From positions 6,076,001 to 6,140,000 of the forward strand of contig NC_134297.1 of the NCBI RefSeq assembly GCF_949628215.1: 64,000 nucleotides of DNA, read 5' to 3'. Both the position numbers and the translations under genes were made by a program. A model generated the notes under the pieces. That model was given only the letters and a program-made list of their open reading frames with translations, was not told the DNA's origin and ran no database searches. This document shows, in pieces, positions 32,901 through 45,814 of this stretch (the stretch's first letter is position 1; each line of letters starts with the position of its first letter). Source of the DNA: Phalacrocorax aristotelis. Taxonomy: Eukaryota > Chordata > Aves > Suliformes > Phalacrocoracidae.

Positions 32901-35900
32901 TCTCTGGCAGAGGTTAGCAAGTCCCTTTGTGAGGCCTGCACTTCTCAGATGTTATGTCTGGAAGTTTGCTCTGGTTTTTTGGCTAGGGGGCCCAGGGTCT
33001 GGAAGTAGAGAGGCTTTTATGGGAACCCAAGTCCCCTTTTGACACCACTTCCTTGTGCTTAAATTTCAGGTTGAGTTACAGACGTGAACATTTTCTGGTT
33101 GGATATCTCTCGTTGTCAAAGGGGATTAGGCCAGTGATTATTTACGTGCACCTCTATTACACAGAGTCTGTTTCTCTGCTGTTTTTTCTTTTTTTTCCCA
33201 TGTAATTCTACATAATATGTAAATGTTGACTAAAGCAGTCCCATAGATGGAGGAGAAGGAGTGAATGAGGCTCCTTCTATGCAAAGTGAAATGGGTAGAT
33301 CGAGATCTCTGAGCCAGGAGATGCTCTGGGGGGGCAAAGGTCACGCAAAGACCCCATGAGACACAAAGGGCCGATGCTTTGGGGAGAGCATCCTCTTCCC
33401 TCCATGGACACCGTTGCCCAAGCGGCCAGGTTCGTCCTGGGGCGTCACCTTTCTCCAGTGCGCTGGGGCTGGTTACAGCAGGAGGCTGAAAGCTTGGTGC
33501 GATAGGCCACCGGTTTGATCTAGGGCGGCTCCTCTGGAGCTTTGGCTGTTCCCCAGGAAACTGGGATATATTTTTTAGAACCCAACGTGCATGAGTTTTA
33601 AAAGAGATTTTTGATAGAAGTCCTATTTACTCCTTTATTTGGCTTGGGAGGCTGCAGTGGAACAGATTTCTTTACATATCCTTGAGTGTTATTTGATTAA
33701 GGTTATGGCTGCTAATAAACACTCTAAGTCTATTCTCGTTCCCCACCACTTGTAATTCAGGATAACTGTTGCCTGCATGGGACTACACCTTTTTACACCA
33801 GTGCAAGAGACTGGAGTGCTGCTCCTGCTCCCCTTTCACCAGTTTACCGGTGTACTGCTCACTTCTGATTTATTCCAGCTTTATAGTGTAAGAGAACATA
33901 GAAATGGGAGGAGTGCCAGGAGTGATTCTGGCACAATAGCCAGTTTACTTCCTTTTCCTTCACTTTGCCATTTACAATCACAAGTCCTTCTATAAAACAG
34001 CTCTGAGAAGAGCAGACATTGCCCAGGAGTAAGAAAACTTGAAGCTGCAGAATCAAACTGACAAAAACCAAAATCTGGTTTGCAGTGCAGGAGAGAGCAG
34101 CAGGTTCTGCTTGGAAAGCCAGAAGGGAGGAAGAAAGTAGGGACCCCAGAGGACTCTGTTCTACTTCTCATCTAGAAAATGAGGGTATTTCTTAGTATGG
34201 TTAGTCTTTTGCTGCGTACGAAAATATTTTCTAATTTTTCTGGAAGCAAAACAGAGAAAGCGATGTAGACACCCCAGCTACCCGGCATCACCACAGGTGC
34301 AGCGGGAGATCTGAGCCAGTACTCAGAGAAGGCCGGTGAGTGCATGAGAGCCAAAAGCAGTGACCCATGGGCTGAGGAAAGAGATGGTCAGGCTCCTCCA
34401 GAGATATGTAGATTGTCTGGAGGGAAGTCAAGAGACTGCCTGCAGTCACCGACGTCTGGGGAATAATCGGGGTGCCGCAGAAGTTTAAAAAATGATGAAT
34501 GTGCCACGCGCGGTGAAATAAAAATGTGCTTGGCTGTATCCAGAATGCAAACTCCATGTAAATGAAACTTCGCTCGGCACTGAAAATGGGCGCTGATGGC
34601 CATTTACGAGTCCGTAGGAGCACAGAGAGCTCCTTCTTCGCACCAAGCCTTTCTGCTCCCCTTTTCCAGGAAGGTTGGGGGCCTTGATGCCTTTTTGCTG
34701 GGCGTGAAGCACAGTCTCTCCACAACAGCCATAAGAAGTCTTGTGCTGTGCTAATGAAAAGCTGTGTGGGCTAGTCCCTAATTACAACCATCAGTTAAGC
34801 TGTCAGAGGGAGCTCTCGGCCTCGGTTGTTTCATTATTAGACTTTGGGCCTTGATGAGCTGCAATCAGGCATGAAAGTGCGACCTGAGCGGAGGCAGGGA
34901 GGTCTCAACTCCCCCACCGAGCTCAGGGGACTTCAGTACTAGACCCACTTTCTCAGGTCTGGGGCTTTACCTATTGCACTGCAGGGAGGGAGCTGGGAGC
35001 AGAGCGGGAAAGGGGGACGAGGAGAGCTCCAGGGGGCATGCGTCACCTTGGGCACAACCAGCAGTCTTCCCACACGCCCACCTTTGCTGGCTTTTTAGGG
35101 TCTGCAGGCTTCATCGTTTTGAAGACAAGAAGCCTTTGCTGTAACTCAGCAGCTCCAACTTAGGCTTCCAGCATAAAAGCTTTAGGACTTCCAGCTATAT
35201 ACATTTAGTTTCACTACAAATGCTATGCAGGATGAGTCCCAGTCACGGTGTCCTTCGGCCACATCTGGATTTTGAAGTGCCCCAAAGGACGACGTTGGGG
35301 GACTGTTCCTCCACGCAGTGGCCCTTTAAAATTCACACTAGACCCAGTGGAAAACAGATGCAGATGGTGGGTTTTAATGACAAGAGCACCAGTTTATTTG
35401 AACTAAGGTCTTTACGGGGAGATGTGTTTGTTTTCTCAGACCACACATTATTAACTAATCCCTAGGCTTTGTTTTTATAGTCGCATTGTGAGCAACTTCC
35501 CACTTTTCGCCCCTTTTCTCCGTCAAAACGTCTTTAGCTCCGCAGTTGCGTGTGAGCCGTCCGAGACCCCGCTGCTGCTCGGGATGGAGTTCCACCCGGC
35601 ATTCCCGCTGCGGCTGCAGCTCCCCTTTCCAACGGGGAAAGTCGGACTGGGAATTTCCTTGTGCTCTTTGGAAATTATCAGCTATAGTCGCTATGCATCC
35701 CTTTCCCTCTTGGTATGAAGGGGTAATAATATTTGTTGTCTTCATGTGTCAGCCCCGTTCTTATTCCAAAGCCCAGGTCTGTCTCCTTTTCCCAGCTTCT
35801 CCTTTCCTACAAGGCTGTCGCTGGCTGCCTGCACTAAGCAGAGAAGAGCCCATTTGCAAAAGGCCCAAAGTGAAACACTTGCAGGACCATCTTCTGAAGT

Positions 35901-36900
35901 ATTCGGTTATGTTAAACTGTAAATCCCATGAGGGGAGGCTTCCCTGTAAGCGTTTTGCTATTTCGTCATGGATTCAAGAAACCTTGCCGTACGCAACCAT
36001 GTTTTTGCAGTTGTGGCTGCAAGTGCCGCACAAGAGGCGCCGGGCAAAGCCAACGCAGGCTGCCACGGCCGGCGTGCCGGGGAAAGGATGGGATTTTGGG
36101 CAACGGCTTCTCCACGCCAGGTTTCCCACCTGCGCCTTTTGCAGAGAATCTCCTCTGAGCGCTTCCAGCTTTCGCCTGACAAACAGAAATCTGAAATGAA
36201 ACAGCCTGTTCTGGAGGGATCGCGGGGGTCTCTGTTGTATAGCCCCACACAGCTGTTAATCACCAAAATATCTCTGGCTCCCAGCAGCTGTCTGGTGTTT
36301 ATCTTAGCCTGGATATCTACTGGCCGAGCCCACGGAGAGCAGGCTGTGCAGCCAAGCCAAATACAAACGGAAGACAGATAATTTGCACACAAGGGTGTGC
36401 ACGTGTATTGTGTGTGTGTGCGCGCATACATATGCGTGTGTGTATACACGCAGGCTGTGTTTATGTCCCGCGGCTGCAGCTGGAAGTGCACATCAGTGCT
36501 TTTTGGTTGAAATGAAATGAATACGTGATTTTGTGGATGCGTTGGCACATACAGGAAGGGAAGCCTAATGTATGTGTGTTGTGCAGGTGGTTTAGGTGCC
36601 TGCTTCCAGGTGCATGGCTGTGACTCAGATAAGATCTCTTGCACAGTAATGCCCTGTGTTTTCTCTAAGCCCTGTGAAGCTTTTTAGATAAATTGGAAAA
36701 ATACAGGGCTTCCTAAGCCTTCCAGTATCAGTCAGCCACAGAAGCTTTAAAGTGCATCTAAAAGGCAGTTCCCTGGGCCATCTGTGGCTGTTTTGGGAAC
36801 AAGAAAGAAGAAGAGGGCTAACAAAGTAAATCCTCCCACCTACATAAGAGAAGGGGGTCACCCCCATGACTCCCATTAACCTGTCCTCACAGGGGCGGGA
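32901..36900. other. Intergenic region, partly CpG-rich
   Basis: No gene is supported. CpG density rises at about 35,510-35,660 and 36,030-36,120. A TG/CG/CA alternating purine-pyrimidine tract with Z-DNA potential lies at 36,394-36,452. Open frames at 35,546-36,199 (+) and 35,958-36,644 (-) overlap in these CpG-rich parts, where stop codons are rarer, and are likely fortuitous. Confidence 0.5.
36394..36452. repeat. Alternating purine-pyrimidine tract (TG/CG/CA)
   Basis: The stretch contains TGTGTGTGTGCGCGCATACA and then TATGCGTGTGTGTATACACG, almost entirely alternating purine/pyrimidine. Such tracts favour Z-DNA and are often polymorphic. Confidence 0.75.
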
Positions 36901-36910
36901 GGGCAAGGAG

Positions 36911-36920
36911 TTTATATAAA
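36911..36920 (+). promoter_or_regulatory. Candidate TATA box
   Basis: TTTATATAAA is a near-ideal TATA element. A start site would fall near 36,942-36,946. It is followed directly by a perfect 20-bp palindrome and, 80 bp on, by a GTAAGA donor, which together suggest a transcribed unit. Chance TATA matches are common, so confidence is limited. Confidence 0.35.
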
Positions 36921-36940
36921 TCAGGCTCAGCTGAGCCTGA
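36921..36940. repeat. Perfect 20-bp palindrome next to the TATA box
   Basis: TCAGGCTCAG is followed immediately by its reverse complement CTGAGCCTGA. The centre is CAGCTG, an E-box. It could bind a dimeric factor, or be the 5' end of an RNA hairpin with no loop. Confidence 0.9.
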
Positions 36941-36942
36941 GT

Positions 36943-37218
36943 TTTTCAGAGAAGGATTGGGAGAGGCGGCTATCTTGGCATGGTTGATGTCTTCTTTGTG
37001 GTAAGAAGTTTGCAGGGACCTAGGAAATTAAAGACTTGAAGATTAGTGAAGAGGATGTGAGTGTGTTATATCCTGATTTTTCTGAAGACTTACCCCTTTC
37101 TTTTTTCTCTGTTTCCAGGTCCTTTCTGTAACAGTCAGAGCATCCTGAGCTACCACGTGGCAGCTTGGTGCAGCACAGAAAGTCCTGGCTGGATCTGAGT
37201 CGCAGCTTGTGTGATAAG
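36943..37218 (+). ncRNA. Candidate two-exon noncoding transcript
   Basis: Predicted exon 1 is about 36,943-37,000, ending TTTGTG before the donor GTAAGAAG. The intron 37,001-37,118 ends in an excellent tract, CCTTTCTTTTTTCTCTGTTTCCAG. Predicted exon 2 is 37,119-37,218 (100 bp), ending ATAAG before the donor GTAGGA, so further exons would lie downstream. No long open frame runs through the exons. The 118-bp intron is short but possible. The splice signals are seen; transcription is inference. It could also be a tail-side exon of an unannotated gene. Confidence 0.25.
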
Positions 37219-40200
37219 GTAGGATTTGGATGAACTTATGGGATAGTGGAAACCGTATGGAGTTTTCTTTGAATGAGTTGTCAGCTGCGAGCGTCTAGAG
37301 AAGCTGTTGCTGAATGTTGTGCAGCTTCAGATTAAAGGGCTTGTAGTTTTTTGTTGACCTAGCAGTTGGTTGTATATTTAATGGTGTTTTAGAAAGAATG
37401 CTCGAGGTCTTTCTTGCTGTTGACTCTCTCCTGAGGTTTCAAAGGCCATCAGGCACCGAGAGTGACAGGCATTGGCTGTGCCGGATGGTGCGTGCCTCTC
37501 ACTTTCTGTGCACCGAAGGAGGCTGAAATCTTGCTGCTTATTACACCAGGTTCTCCGGGGGCAGCTGCACAGGATAAGCTGCAGCGCTGGCTTTTGGAGG
37601 CCGTGTGTTTTGGTAGGTGGGAAGCTGGAGGCCTGTGCTGAGCTGTATTTTGGGCCGTGCAAGACTGAGTGAGGGGGTGTGCGTATGCTTATCCCTAGTT
37701 TGCCTCTTGCTCTGCAAGTACAGTGAGTGCCTTGCCTAGAGATTGTGCAACAAAGGCCAGGGCTTCTTCCAAAGCAGTTAGGCTTTCTTGGCTGTGAATG
37801 CCCAGCTTTCCTTCAGGTCCAGCTCTGGTATTTATCAATTGACTTGCTCCAGATCCTGGGAACAGCCACAGCTGTCCTTCCCTTCAGCCTAGAGCACCCA
37901 CTTCCTTCTGCCTTACCTCATCCTGCAATTACTGTCCCACAGGGCACCCTGGGCTGCAGCAGCCTGTACATCTGTCCTGTCTTCTGTGCATGCAGCAAAG
38001 CCTCGGAGGATAAAGGAATGGAAGAGAAAGAAGCCAGTTGCCCAGGAGTAGTGTTTAGGCAGAAACATGCTTGTATCATGCACCTGGAGGCAGTGGGGGT
38101 GAGCTTGTGGTATGGGAAGAAGCGGTGCAGGGAGCTGGGGCTGAAAGGAGGGTAGTAAGCTGTCAGGATGCATCTGCAGGAGGCTTGGTGAAGAAAAGCA
38201 ATCGCAGGAGAGAGGTTGTAGTGGCTCCTGTTCTCACCAAAGACGACAAAGCCTTGGGCTCCCTAGCTGGAGCCTTTGCTGTAGGTGAGAGACTTCTCCA
38301 AAGGGAGAGACCAGCTTTCTGGAAGGCAGAGGACAGGAAGGGAGGAGTTCATCTGGACCAGAGTCTCTAATAACTAACTAGTCAGCTGTTTCTTAATGTG
38401 CTGAGAGGACGTGGGAGCCCATGGGTTTGCTGAAGTGCATGTGCAATGATTGCTCCTTTTGAAAAGCCAAGAGCCTCTTGAACAACGGGGGTGCAGTCCC
38501 CTTCCTCTCCCCCATGAAATACTCTGCTTAACTTCTAGCCAGGAGGGGCAGGGTGTTTTGGATGGCCACACACCGGGGTGAATATGCTGCCCTGAAGAGG
38601 GGAGTAAAGGTGGGGAGGGTTCAGTTCTGGAGAAACACTTGGCACTGAAACACAGCTGTGCATTAGGGAGATGATGGTGGAAACAGCTCAGGAGGCATCT
38701 TGATGACAGGCACAGCCTAGAACTGTGTCCGCTCTGGGGTTTTTTTCTTGCAACCTTATTTCCAGCTTTGTAATGGGGAGCATAACCTCTGGCTTTGCTT
38801 CATCAGATGTGTCTGCAGCAAAGCTAAATAGAGCTGACAGAGTGGGGCTCTGCTATTTCTCTGGAGCTAGCACAGCATGAAGGAGGTGTGGAGACATGTC
38901 TTAAGAGTCCTGATGATCATGATATAGCTGGTCACCTGTGGGGCTGGCAGTGGTCATGCAGATGGAGCAGCACGTTAGCCTGGCCCCCTTTCCACCCCAG
39001 AGGTGGAGAGGCACCTCAAATCTTGAGGGGAAACTGCCAGGCTTCTGTGTCTTGGCTTGGGTCCTGTGCAAGCAGTGGGATGTAGAGGGAGAGTGGCCTA
39101 GCGCTGCCACTGAGACAGCCCCTGCCAGCCAGAGAGCAGAGGGAAAGTGGAACAATAACATTATCCCTGGGTGATGGCTTAAAATTGAAATCAGCTGCAA
39201 GGCCCCATCCTGCCTGTCAAAAACAGAGGGGCTGGGAAGACCTGCCTAAAAGGCTGTGGAGAAGCAGTAAGGTGATATGCTGGGAAAATATTATGTTTTT
39301 AACTGCCTAAGCGCTGCTGCTCTTCCTTGGCTTCCCATGCGGTCCTCTGCCACCATCACCAGGGTTTACAGCATCCGAGCCCCATCCTGCCCCGACATGC
39401 AGGCACAGGCCTCTGCCTGCCCTTTGTGAGGGGTATTTCAGGCAGGACTGGGTGCTTGGGCACGGATGCCTTTAATCAGCTGCCCCTGCCTTCTTGTCTC
39501 GGGGAGAGCAGGACAGCTGCAGCCCAGCTGCTGTCAGTGGGGGTCCTGTGGATGTTTGCATCTCAAAATCCCATCTTCCTTGCTGAGCTTGTGTTGTTCC
39601 TCGTCCCGACGTGTTCAGGGAGCAGCCATCCTGCTCTTCTCCATCCTCTCAATGTCCCTTTGCTGATGTTTAGTGTCAGTTGAGGACATTTGGTAGCCCA
39701 CTGTGCAAGACAACATGCTTCCCATAAACATAGACAAGGGCATTGTTGCCTGCTTTAATGTGCTCTAATTTAAACAAAATTGTGTTTCCAAATGAGTTTG
39801 GATTTTGTTGCGGGAGACAGTAACTCACTGTTATTAGAAGGGGCTTTTTTTTTTTGTTGAGAGCGCTTCTGGCTTTGAGTTAAGCTTGCAGGTTGCTGAG
39901 TTGGGCAACTCCGTACAAGTGGAGCCTCTGTAGAAATGTAGAGGAGCCCTCCTGTACCAGCAGGTCCTGCAGGCACGCAGCTCACCTTCCCCCAGTACTG
40001 GGAACTGCAGTGGGGCTCTGCTGATGCCTGGAGGGGGGCGACTTCACACTGGAGTCCACTGGCGCTGGTCCCCGTCAGGATCAAGGTCACTTCTATTGAC
40101 CTGAGCTGCATTCAAAACCATCACCTAGGTGTGAAAAAATCCACTGCCTTGGTCCCTGTTTCCCTGGGCTCCCCAGTCCCCACCCAGGGTATTTTTAAAA

Positions 40201-43200
40201 TATTCTTGATGAGCTGTCATTTTGGCCAGGGCTTACTTGGCGATTTAAGGATGGTGGTAACAATGAGACCACAATGTTCAGGCAGAGGAAAAGGAGTAAG
40301 GGGCTTTCTGCTGGTTTATTTTTTTCCCCTGCTTGCTCTTTTCTGTAGTTGTTTTGAGTCCTGCAGTGATTTCTAACAGCTGGCCCAGCTATCATCCTGA
40401 TCGTGTTGCTCTGTGCTTCAGTGAGCTGGGGGGACTTGGCAACCCGGCAGCTGTCCCGGAGCCTGAGCCATGAATGAGCTCAGAGGGGGAAGGAGAGAGT
40501 CTTGGATGGGAGAAATGTATTTGTGGTGTGGTTTTTTTAAGTGAGAGGCTGACAGTGTTGACTGGATCCAAGCACAGCCCGAGCAGGTGCTGTGTGTGCT
40601 TTGCCCATCCACATTTCCCCTCCCTTGACCGTGTGGGTTCACAGACCCTCCTGCAGCACTTGGTGTGGGACGGTCACAAGAAACGCCTCGAGCCCAGCCT
40701 GTGTCCGACCCATGGCTGCTGCGCTTGGCTCTGGGCACGGCTCACACCTGCCCTGGGAGCCGGCACGTAGCTCTGCCCAACGTACTCCGGTGCTGGTTTG
40801 CAGCAGGTCTCGGCTCTTTCCACTCTGATGCCCCGCACAGAGATCTGTTTGAAGCTGTGCTTTTAGACTTCAGCAATGCAACCTTGCTGGCAGCCTGCCT
40901 TATGTTTTATGCTACAGATCCTAAATGACAGAACTGCCTCTAAAGATATTTCTTTTGACCGAGATGCGCAGCGCCTCTCGCAGCATCCCTCTGGCCAGCG
41001 CAGCACTGTCCCTTGGTATCAGACCGTGCCTAATATTTCGAGTTGATGTACTGCGTGATGTTATGAGGATATTTTCTACCATTTGCAAGGCAGGAGGAGC
41101 TTTTTAGCCCCTATTTCATGCTCGTGCCCTCGTATATCTCAAGCTGATGTGGTATGCGGGGTGTGTGTTCAGTTTCCTTAAAATAATCTGTATATACCCA
41201 GTTAAGTTGTAGCACAGTGTGAGGGCATGATTCCTGTCTTGTAGAGCCTAAAGCACTCAATAGACATAGTGACACCCCACTAAAATAGGGTTTGTAAAAC
41301 AAAACCCCCTAGTCTGCAGAAACTGCCGGACTGCCGCTTCTGGGTCAGTGTGTTGCGAACTGGGGGCAAACCAGAGAAATGCGTTATGGTGTTCTCCTCA
41401 AGAGCCAAGAGTCTGGCAAAGTACCACAGGCTACTGCTTTTTAATAGCTCATCTTTAAATAGGTTGCTGTCTCTGTTACCAAGGGCATGTCGGCTTTCCT
41501 GGAGGGTACTGGAGGTTGGATTTTAAACGAAGTTGCCTCGGGATTCTTGGGAGATGTTGATGATGTGTGGCAGGATGATCTCCAGTATGCAGCGTGCAAA
41601 TGGCAGAGAAGGCTGAAACCAAAGCTCCTGTGAGACTGTGCAGGCTGTGAGCTTTAATACTCATGAAAACGAGGGGCTGCTTTTCTTTCCTCTAGGTGCA
41701 GCCTGTGTCAATGTGTCTTCACTATTGCTCTGCTGTTCCTCTTTCCTACAAGCCTTGACTTCCCTGATTTCTGATACAAGCTCCTTGCAGCATGCTGCAG
41801 TCCTGTGCAGACGCAAAGTTGGCGGCTCTGCCTTCCTCTTAGCCACTGGCATCTGGAAAGCTGCTGGCTTGGACCTGTGCGGTGTTGGCAGGTGTGTGTT
41901 TATCCAGTCCCGCATCTTCCCTGCTCTTTCCATGGTGACACTGCTCTTCTGTCCTTTGCTAGCCTCACCCCTTGAAATGAAGTTCTGCTGGGCCTCTCAG
42001 TTTTGATTTGTGCTGGTTGCCGCGGGTTTTATCAAGGATGATGCTCTGTGCCCACTCCAGCCCGGGCCTGGGGCACCCTCCACCCTGTCTCTACTGCTGT
42101 GCTGCGGCACATCTGCCCCGATGTGCTGCGCTCCTGCTGTGAGATGATGAGAGATCAGGTGTTCGTGCCGCACTGAGCGGGCTGCCTCCCTTTTGGAAGG
42201 GGTAGACTAAAGAGGCCAAGCTTAATGCTGTGGTAAAGTGGTGTTAAATTGGTGGCTGTTTTTGGGATTCTCAGGGCTTGTTTTCTTCTGAGCTCTGCCC
42301 TTTGGGACCGGGAGAGAATGTAGGCAAACCACAAAGCGGGTCAGTGGCAAACGCTGGGCCATGGCAGCGTTCAGCCGTGTGCTGTAAATGAGCAAGTCTG
42401 CAGCTCTGTGAACAAACAACCTTTTATACCTTAATGGTTATTGCAGATGCCAGGTCCCCGCTCGTGTCTTTCCAGGCATCTGCCCAGGCAGATGCTGTGC
42501 TCTGGCAGGGAACGGGCCAGGAACTAGCTCAAGTGTTGGAAAGCCAGCCAATAATTGTATGTGGAAATAATACTCCTCCTGGGTTTATTTAGATGCGAGT
42601 GCCCTGGTGTTCTGAGCACTACCAGGCGGTTACGGCAACAAGCTCTTCGGTGTGCGCCTGACGTTGTTTTTTCCCAGCTGCTTGCTTTGGGGGTGGGAGA
42701 GGTGGGCAGGGGAGTGGGATGTGATGCTTTTATAAGCCACGGATGTGAACTGACTGTGGGGAGGTAGCCTTAATTCTTCAGCATAACGTGGAATTGCAGT
42801 AGTGAGGTCCGCGCTTCAAGACAAGACGGATGAGTGCAAAGGCGTTGTTGGATGAGCTAGCAGTGTTTACTACAAGAGGGCCAGATCTATGTTCTCCTGG
42901 TTGCGGCTATAAACATCATAGATGCCTTAAGCTGTCTGGCATGCAGCTATTTCTGCTAAGATTAAGTTGAAATAGGAGTTTTAATGGTATGACATTGAAC
43001 TTTGAATAAGGCTTTGGCTCTATCACAACTTTCTTCTGCGGTTGAGAGGAGGTAGCTCCGGCCTCTGTGCTTTTTCTAACAATAAACCGTGCTTTGAGGT
43101 GTATAGCAGAAGAGCACTAAAAGCTGAACTCCCTGCAAGTTATTTCCTTTGAGCTCTTGATTACGCTGTAGCACATGCGTCTCCCGTATGATCCAGGATG

Positions 43201-43455
43201 AATGATGTTCACTCCTTTTCTTCTGAATACCTCATGGATCTCTAACAGCTGCGAGCAATTTATTTTGGGTATAATCAGTTAATGTTTTGGTGGAGTGCTT
43301 TGAAGATGTACAGCATCCTCAAATGCTGAGTATTGTTTCATTATTATTACTATTTAACATCTCTACGTAGCTGAACTACTGTCAGACATCCTCACTTAAT
43401 AATGTATTTGGTGTCTGGATCTTTTCCGCAAAGGCAGGTTTTTGGCAAAGGGGAT
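37219..43455. other. Intergenic region without recognised genes
   Basis: I see no gene, RNA or clear transposon. The open frames (e.g. 37,727-38,155 and 41,638-42,006) lack splice or family support. A T-rich run occurs near 39,846-39,856. Confidence 0.5.
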
Positions 43456-43700
43456 GGTGGAATGATATAATAGAGTTTGCAGTTATATAGTACCTGTCAT
43501 CCGAGTCTCTCAACGTGCTTTACAGGCACTAGTTAATTCTCACCACTTGGTAGGGCAGTCTGGCTATCCATCTCTGTGCAGCTGAGGAGGAGAAGCGTGA
43601 CCTTTCTGAGGTCACACAGGAGGGGATTAGACCCACATTCCCCAGAACCTGCTCTCCCCGGCACAGTCACCCAGTGCCCCTTCGCTGCAACTTTGCCACT
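43456..43700 (-). mobile_element. MIR-type SINE (antisense)
   Basis: Reading left to right: TTGCAGTTATATAGTACCTG, CTCTCAACGTGCTTTACAGG, TTAATTCTCACCACTTGGTA, GCAGCTGAGGAGGAGAAGCG, then TGAGGTCACACAGGAGG and an AGACCCACATTCCCCAGAAC segment. This is the antisense order of an amniote MIR: the 3' conserved part, the core with 'cagatgaggaaactgagg', then the 'aaggtcacacag' box. It is the best-preserved SINE in the window. Confidence 0.65.
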
Positions 43701-45660
43701 GGCCTCGCAGGAACCTCCCCTGCTCCTTAGGATGAGATCCGGCAAACGTAACTTCTGTGTACTTATTTTGGATCAGGAAGCGTGCAACTTAGGTTTGCTG
43801 CCATGCAAAAAGCTTGTGCGCTGTGGAGGCTGAAGGCCAAAGCGGTACGGGACATGCAGGGAAAAGAGGAAAGCAAGACTGAGTGGCTTCTGAAGGCGTG
43901 CCAGTTTGGAGGAAGCTTTCTGTCACTGCGGTGTGGCTGCTTGTATTTGCTTTTTCTTGTGACGCCACCTGGAGAATAGGCATGGATTATGTTATTTAAC
44001 GTGCTTCCTGGCCACCGAGGCTGCTAGCAGAACTCCCCAGAGAGCTGCTGCTTGGGGTCCTGTGGGAAACCAGCCTGACCAGAGGCCACCCGTCAGTATA
44101 AATGACCCTTCATGGATGGATGGATGGATGGATCGCCAGGCAGTGTTGTCAGTCTGAGCTGGTCCCTCTGTGTCAGGGCAGACCAGAGCAGCTTTCCTTG
44201 CCTCTCCCGTGGCTGCTCCGACTGATTGCTGTCAATCCCCTACCTTTCACCAGAAACAAAAGCACTTAATTGAGGAGGTGATATTAGGAGATACAGCCAT
44301 GGGACTCTAGCAGGCAGTCCATCATGTCTTAGACATTAATATCTAGTCTAGAAGACTTGGAAAGCAGTTCTTCCCCACGTGCATCCCCCAACCCACCCTA
44401 GAGACAAGACATAGCGTGGAAACAAAAAAAAAAAAGAATTAACTGGCGCTGCTGTTCTGACAGATAAAGAGCAACTCTTCATAAAGGACCTCTGTGTTTT
44501 TCTTCCTGCCAAGAATCATTTAAACAGCGGTCATTAGCGACTTATCTTTCCTAAAACACTAGCAAAAGCTGACATCTCGGCGAGAGACCCCATCAGTCAA
44601 TGTGCTGTGGTGGAGAACAGCTGTCTATAGCTCCAGCTGTTTGCACCCTCCATGTGTGAATCCCCCTCCCTTAGACACATGCTGGGACATGGTATTTACA
44701 GCTTGCTCGTAGGCTCATGTATTACTCCTAGCAAAGCGAGGGGTGACTGACAGTCCAAACAATGCAGAGCAGGGAAAATTCCTCTTGCTTACTCATAGGT
44801 TTTTGCCGGAGCTTTATCAAAGCCCTGCTCCTCCCAAGGAAAACTCTGCCTGATAAGCAGGCATTGCAAACAACCATCAGCTGGGGTGAAAACTACCCTA
44901 AACAGCCATCAGTGGGACTGGGAATTGGGCTGCATATCCTGAGAGCTATGGAGCCTGTTAACCACTGGCAGCATATTTATCTTCCTAACATGCTCGTTAA
45001 GAAAACAATGTTATCTGCATCTTAAAGGTAGGGAATAAAGAGACTGTTAACTGCCCTACAGTCTCCTTGGTCCCCGTGTCTCCAGTTGGTGCTTTACTGG
45101 AGTCTGAATTGCTCTTAAATGTCCCTTGCTCCCCATTTCACTAGGTGCAGAGACTTGAAAAGGATTTAAGCTGGCTGAATATGGCCCTTAACGATGGTCA
45201 CAACGGTGCATCCCAGGGGAAGGATGCAAACCACGGGCTTCAGACCTTGGCCCCTTGTAAAATCCACGCAAAAGCCTTGCAGGGTTAGATCTACGGATCT
45301 GCCAGGTGAGGGCTTTTGGGTTCCTTGTTGGCACCAGATTTATGCGTTAAGATGTCCACTGAAAGCAGTGCTGTGCTGGATCTTCTCTTCTGGCCAGTGA
45401 GCTGGAGTTCAGGACTGGCAGCCTCATAAGCTGAACCACCCTAGAATTTGCCTGTAACTTTAAAGGCCGGTTTAAGACTGTTAAACTTGAAACCAATCAA
45501 GCCAAACTTGAAACCTATCTCCTTTCTGAACTTTTCTTTCCTTGCTTGTTCAAATGCTGGGAGGTAAGCCAGCTCTGGAAATGAAGTCACTTTTGAAAAT
45601 GGCTGCTCTCCCCAGAAGGAGGCTCTGAAAATTCCCGTTGTAATTTGAAGTGATTTCTTC
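43701..45660. other. Intergenic sequence
   Basis: No gene is seen. There is an ATGG tetranucleotide repeat at 44,112 and an A12 run near 44,424. The rest is unique-looking. Confidence 0.5.
44112..44133. repeat. (ATGG)5 microsatellite
   Basis: Five perfect ATGG units plus AT. This is a short tetranucleotide repeat. Confidence 0.9.
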
Positions 45661-45687
45661 CCCCCCCCCCCGCAAAAAAAAAAAAAT
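45661..45687. repeat. Poly(C)-poly(A) junction
   Basis: A run of about 12 C is followed by G, C and then about 13 A. It is a low-complexity tract just upstream of the inverted repeat at 45.8 kb. Confidence 0.8.
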
Positions 45688-45814
45688 CTTATGAACTTGG
45701 CCCTTGAGTCAATCCCTCCCAGCTGTCCTCAAATTAAAAAGAGGGGAAAAAAAGAGACACTGGCACTGCAAGACTTTTTTAATGACACAAGTTTTACTGC
45801 GTAGGATTCAGCGA

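Noticed and set aside
33440..33540. GATAGGCCACCGGTTTGATC, looking like a tRNA T-arm
   Set aside because: No cloverleaf can be drawn: matching acceptor and anticodon stems are missing.
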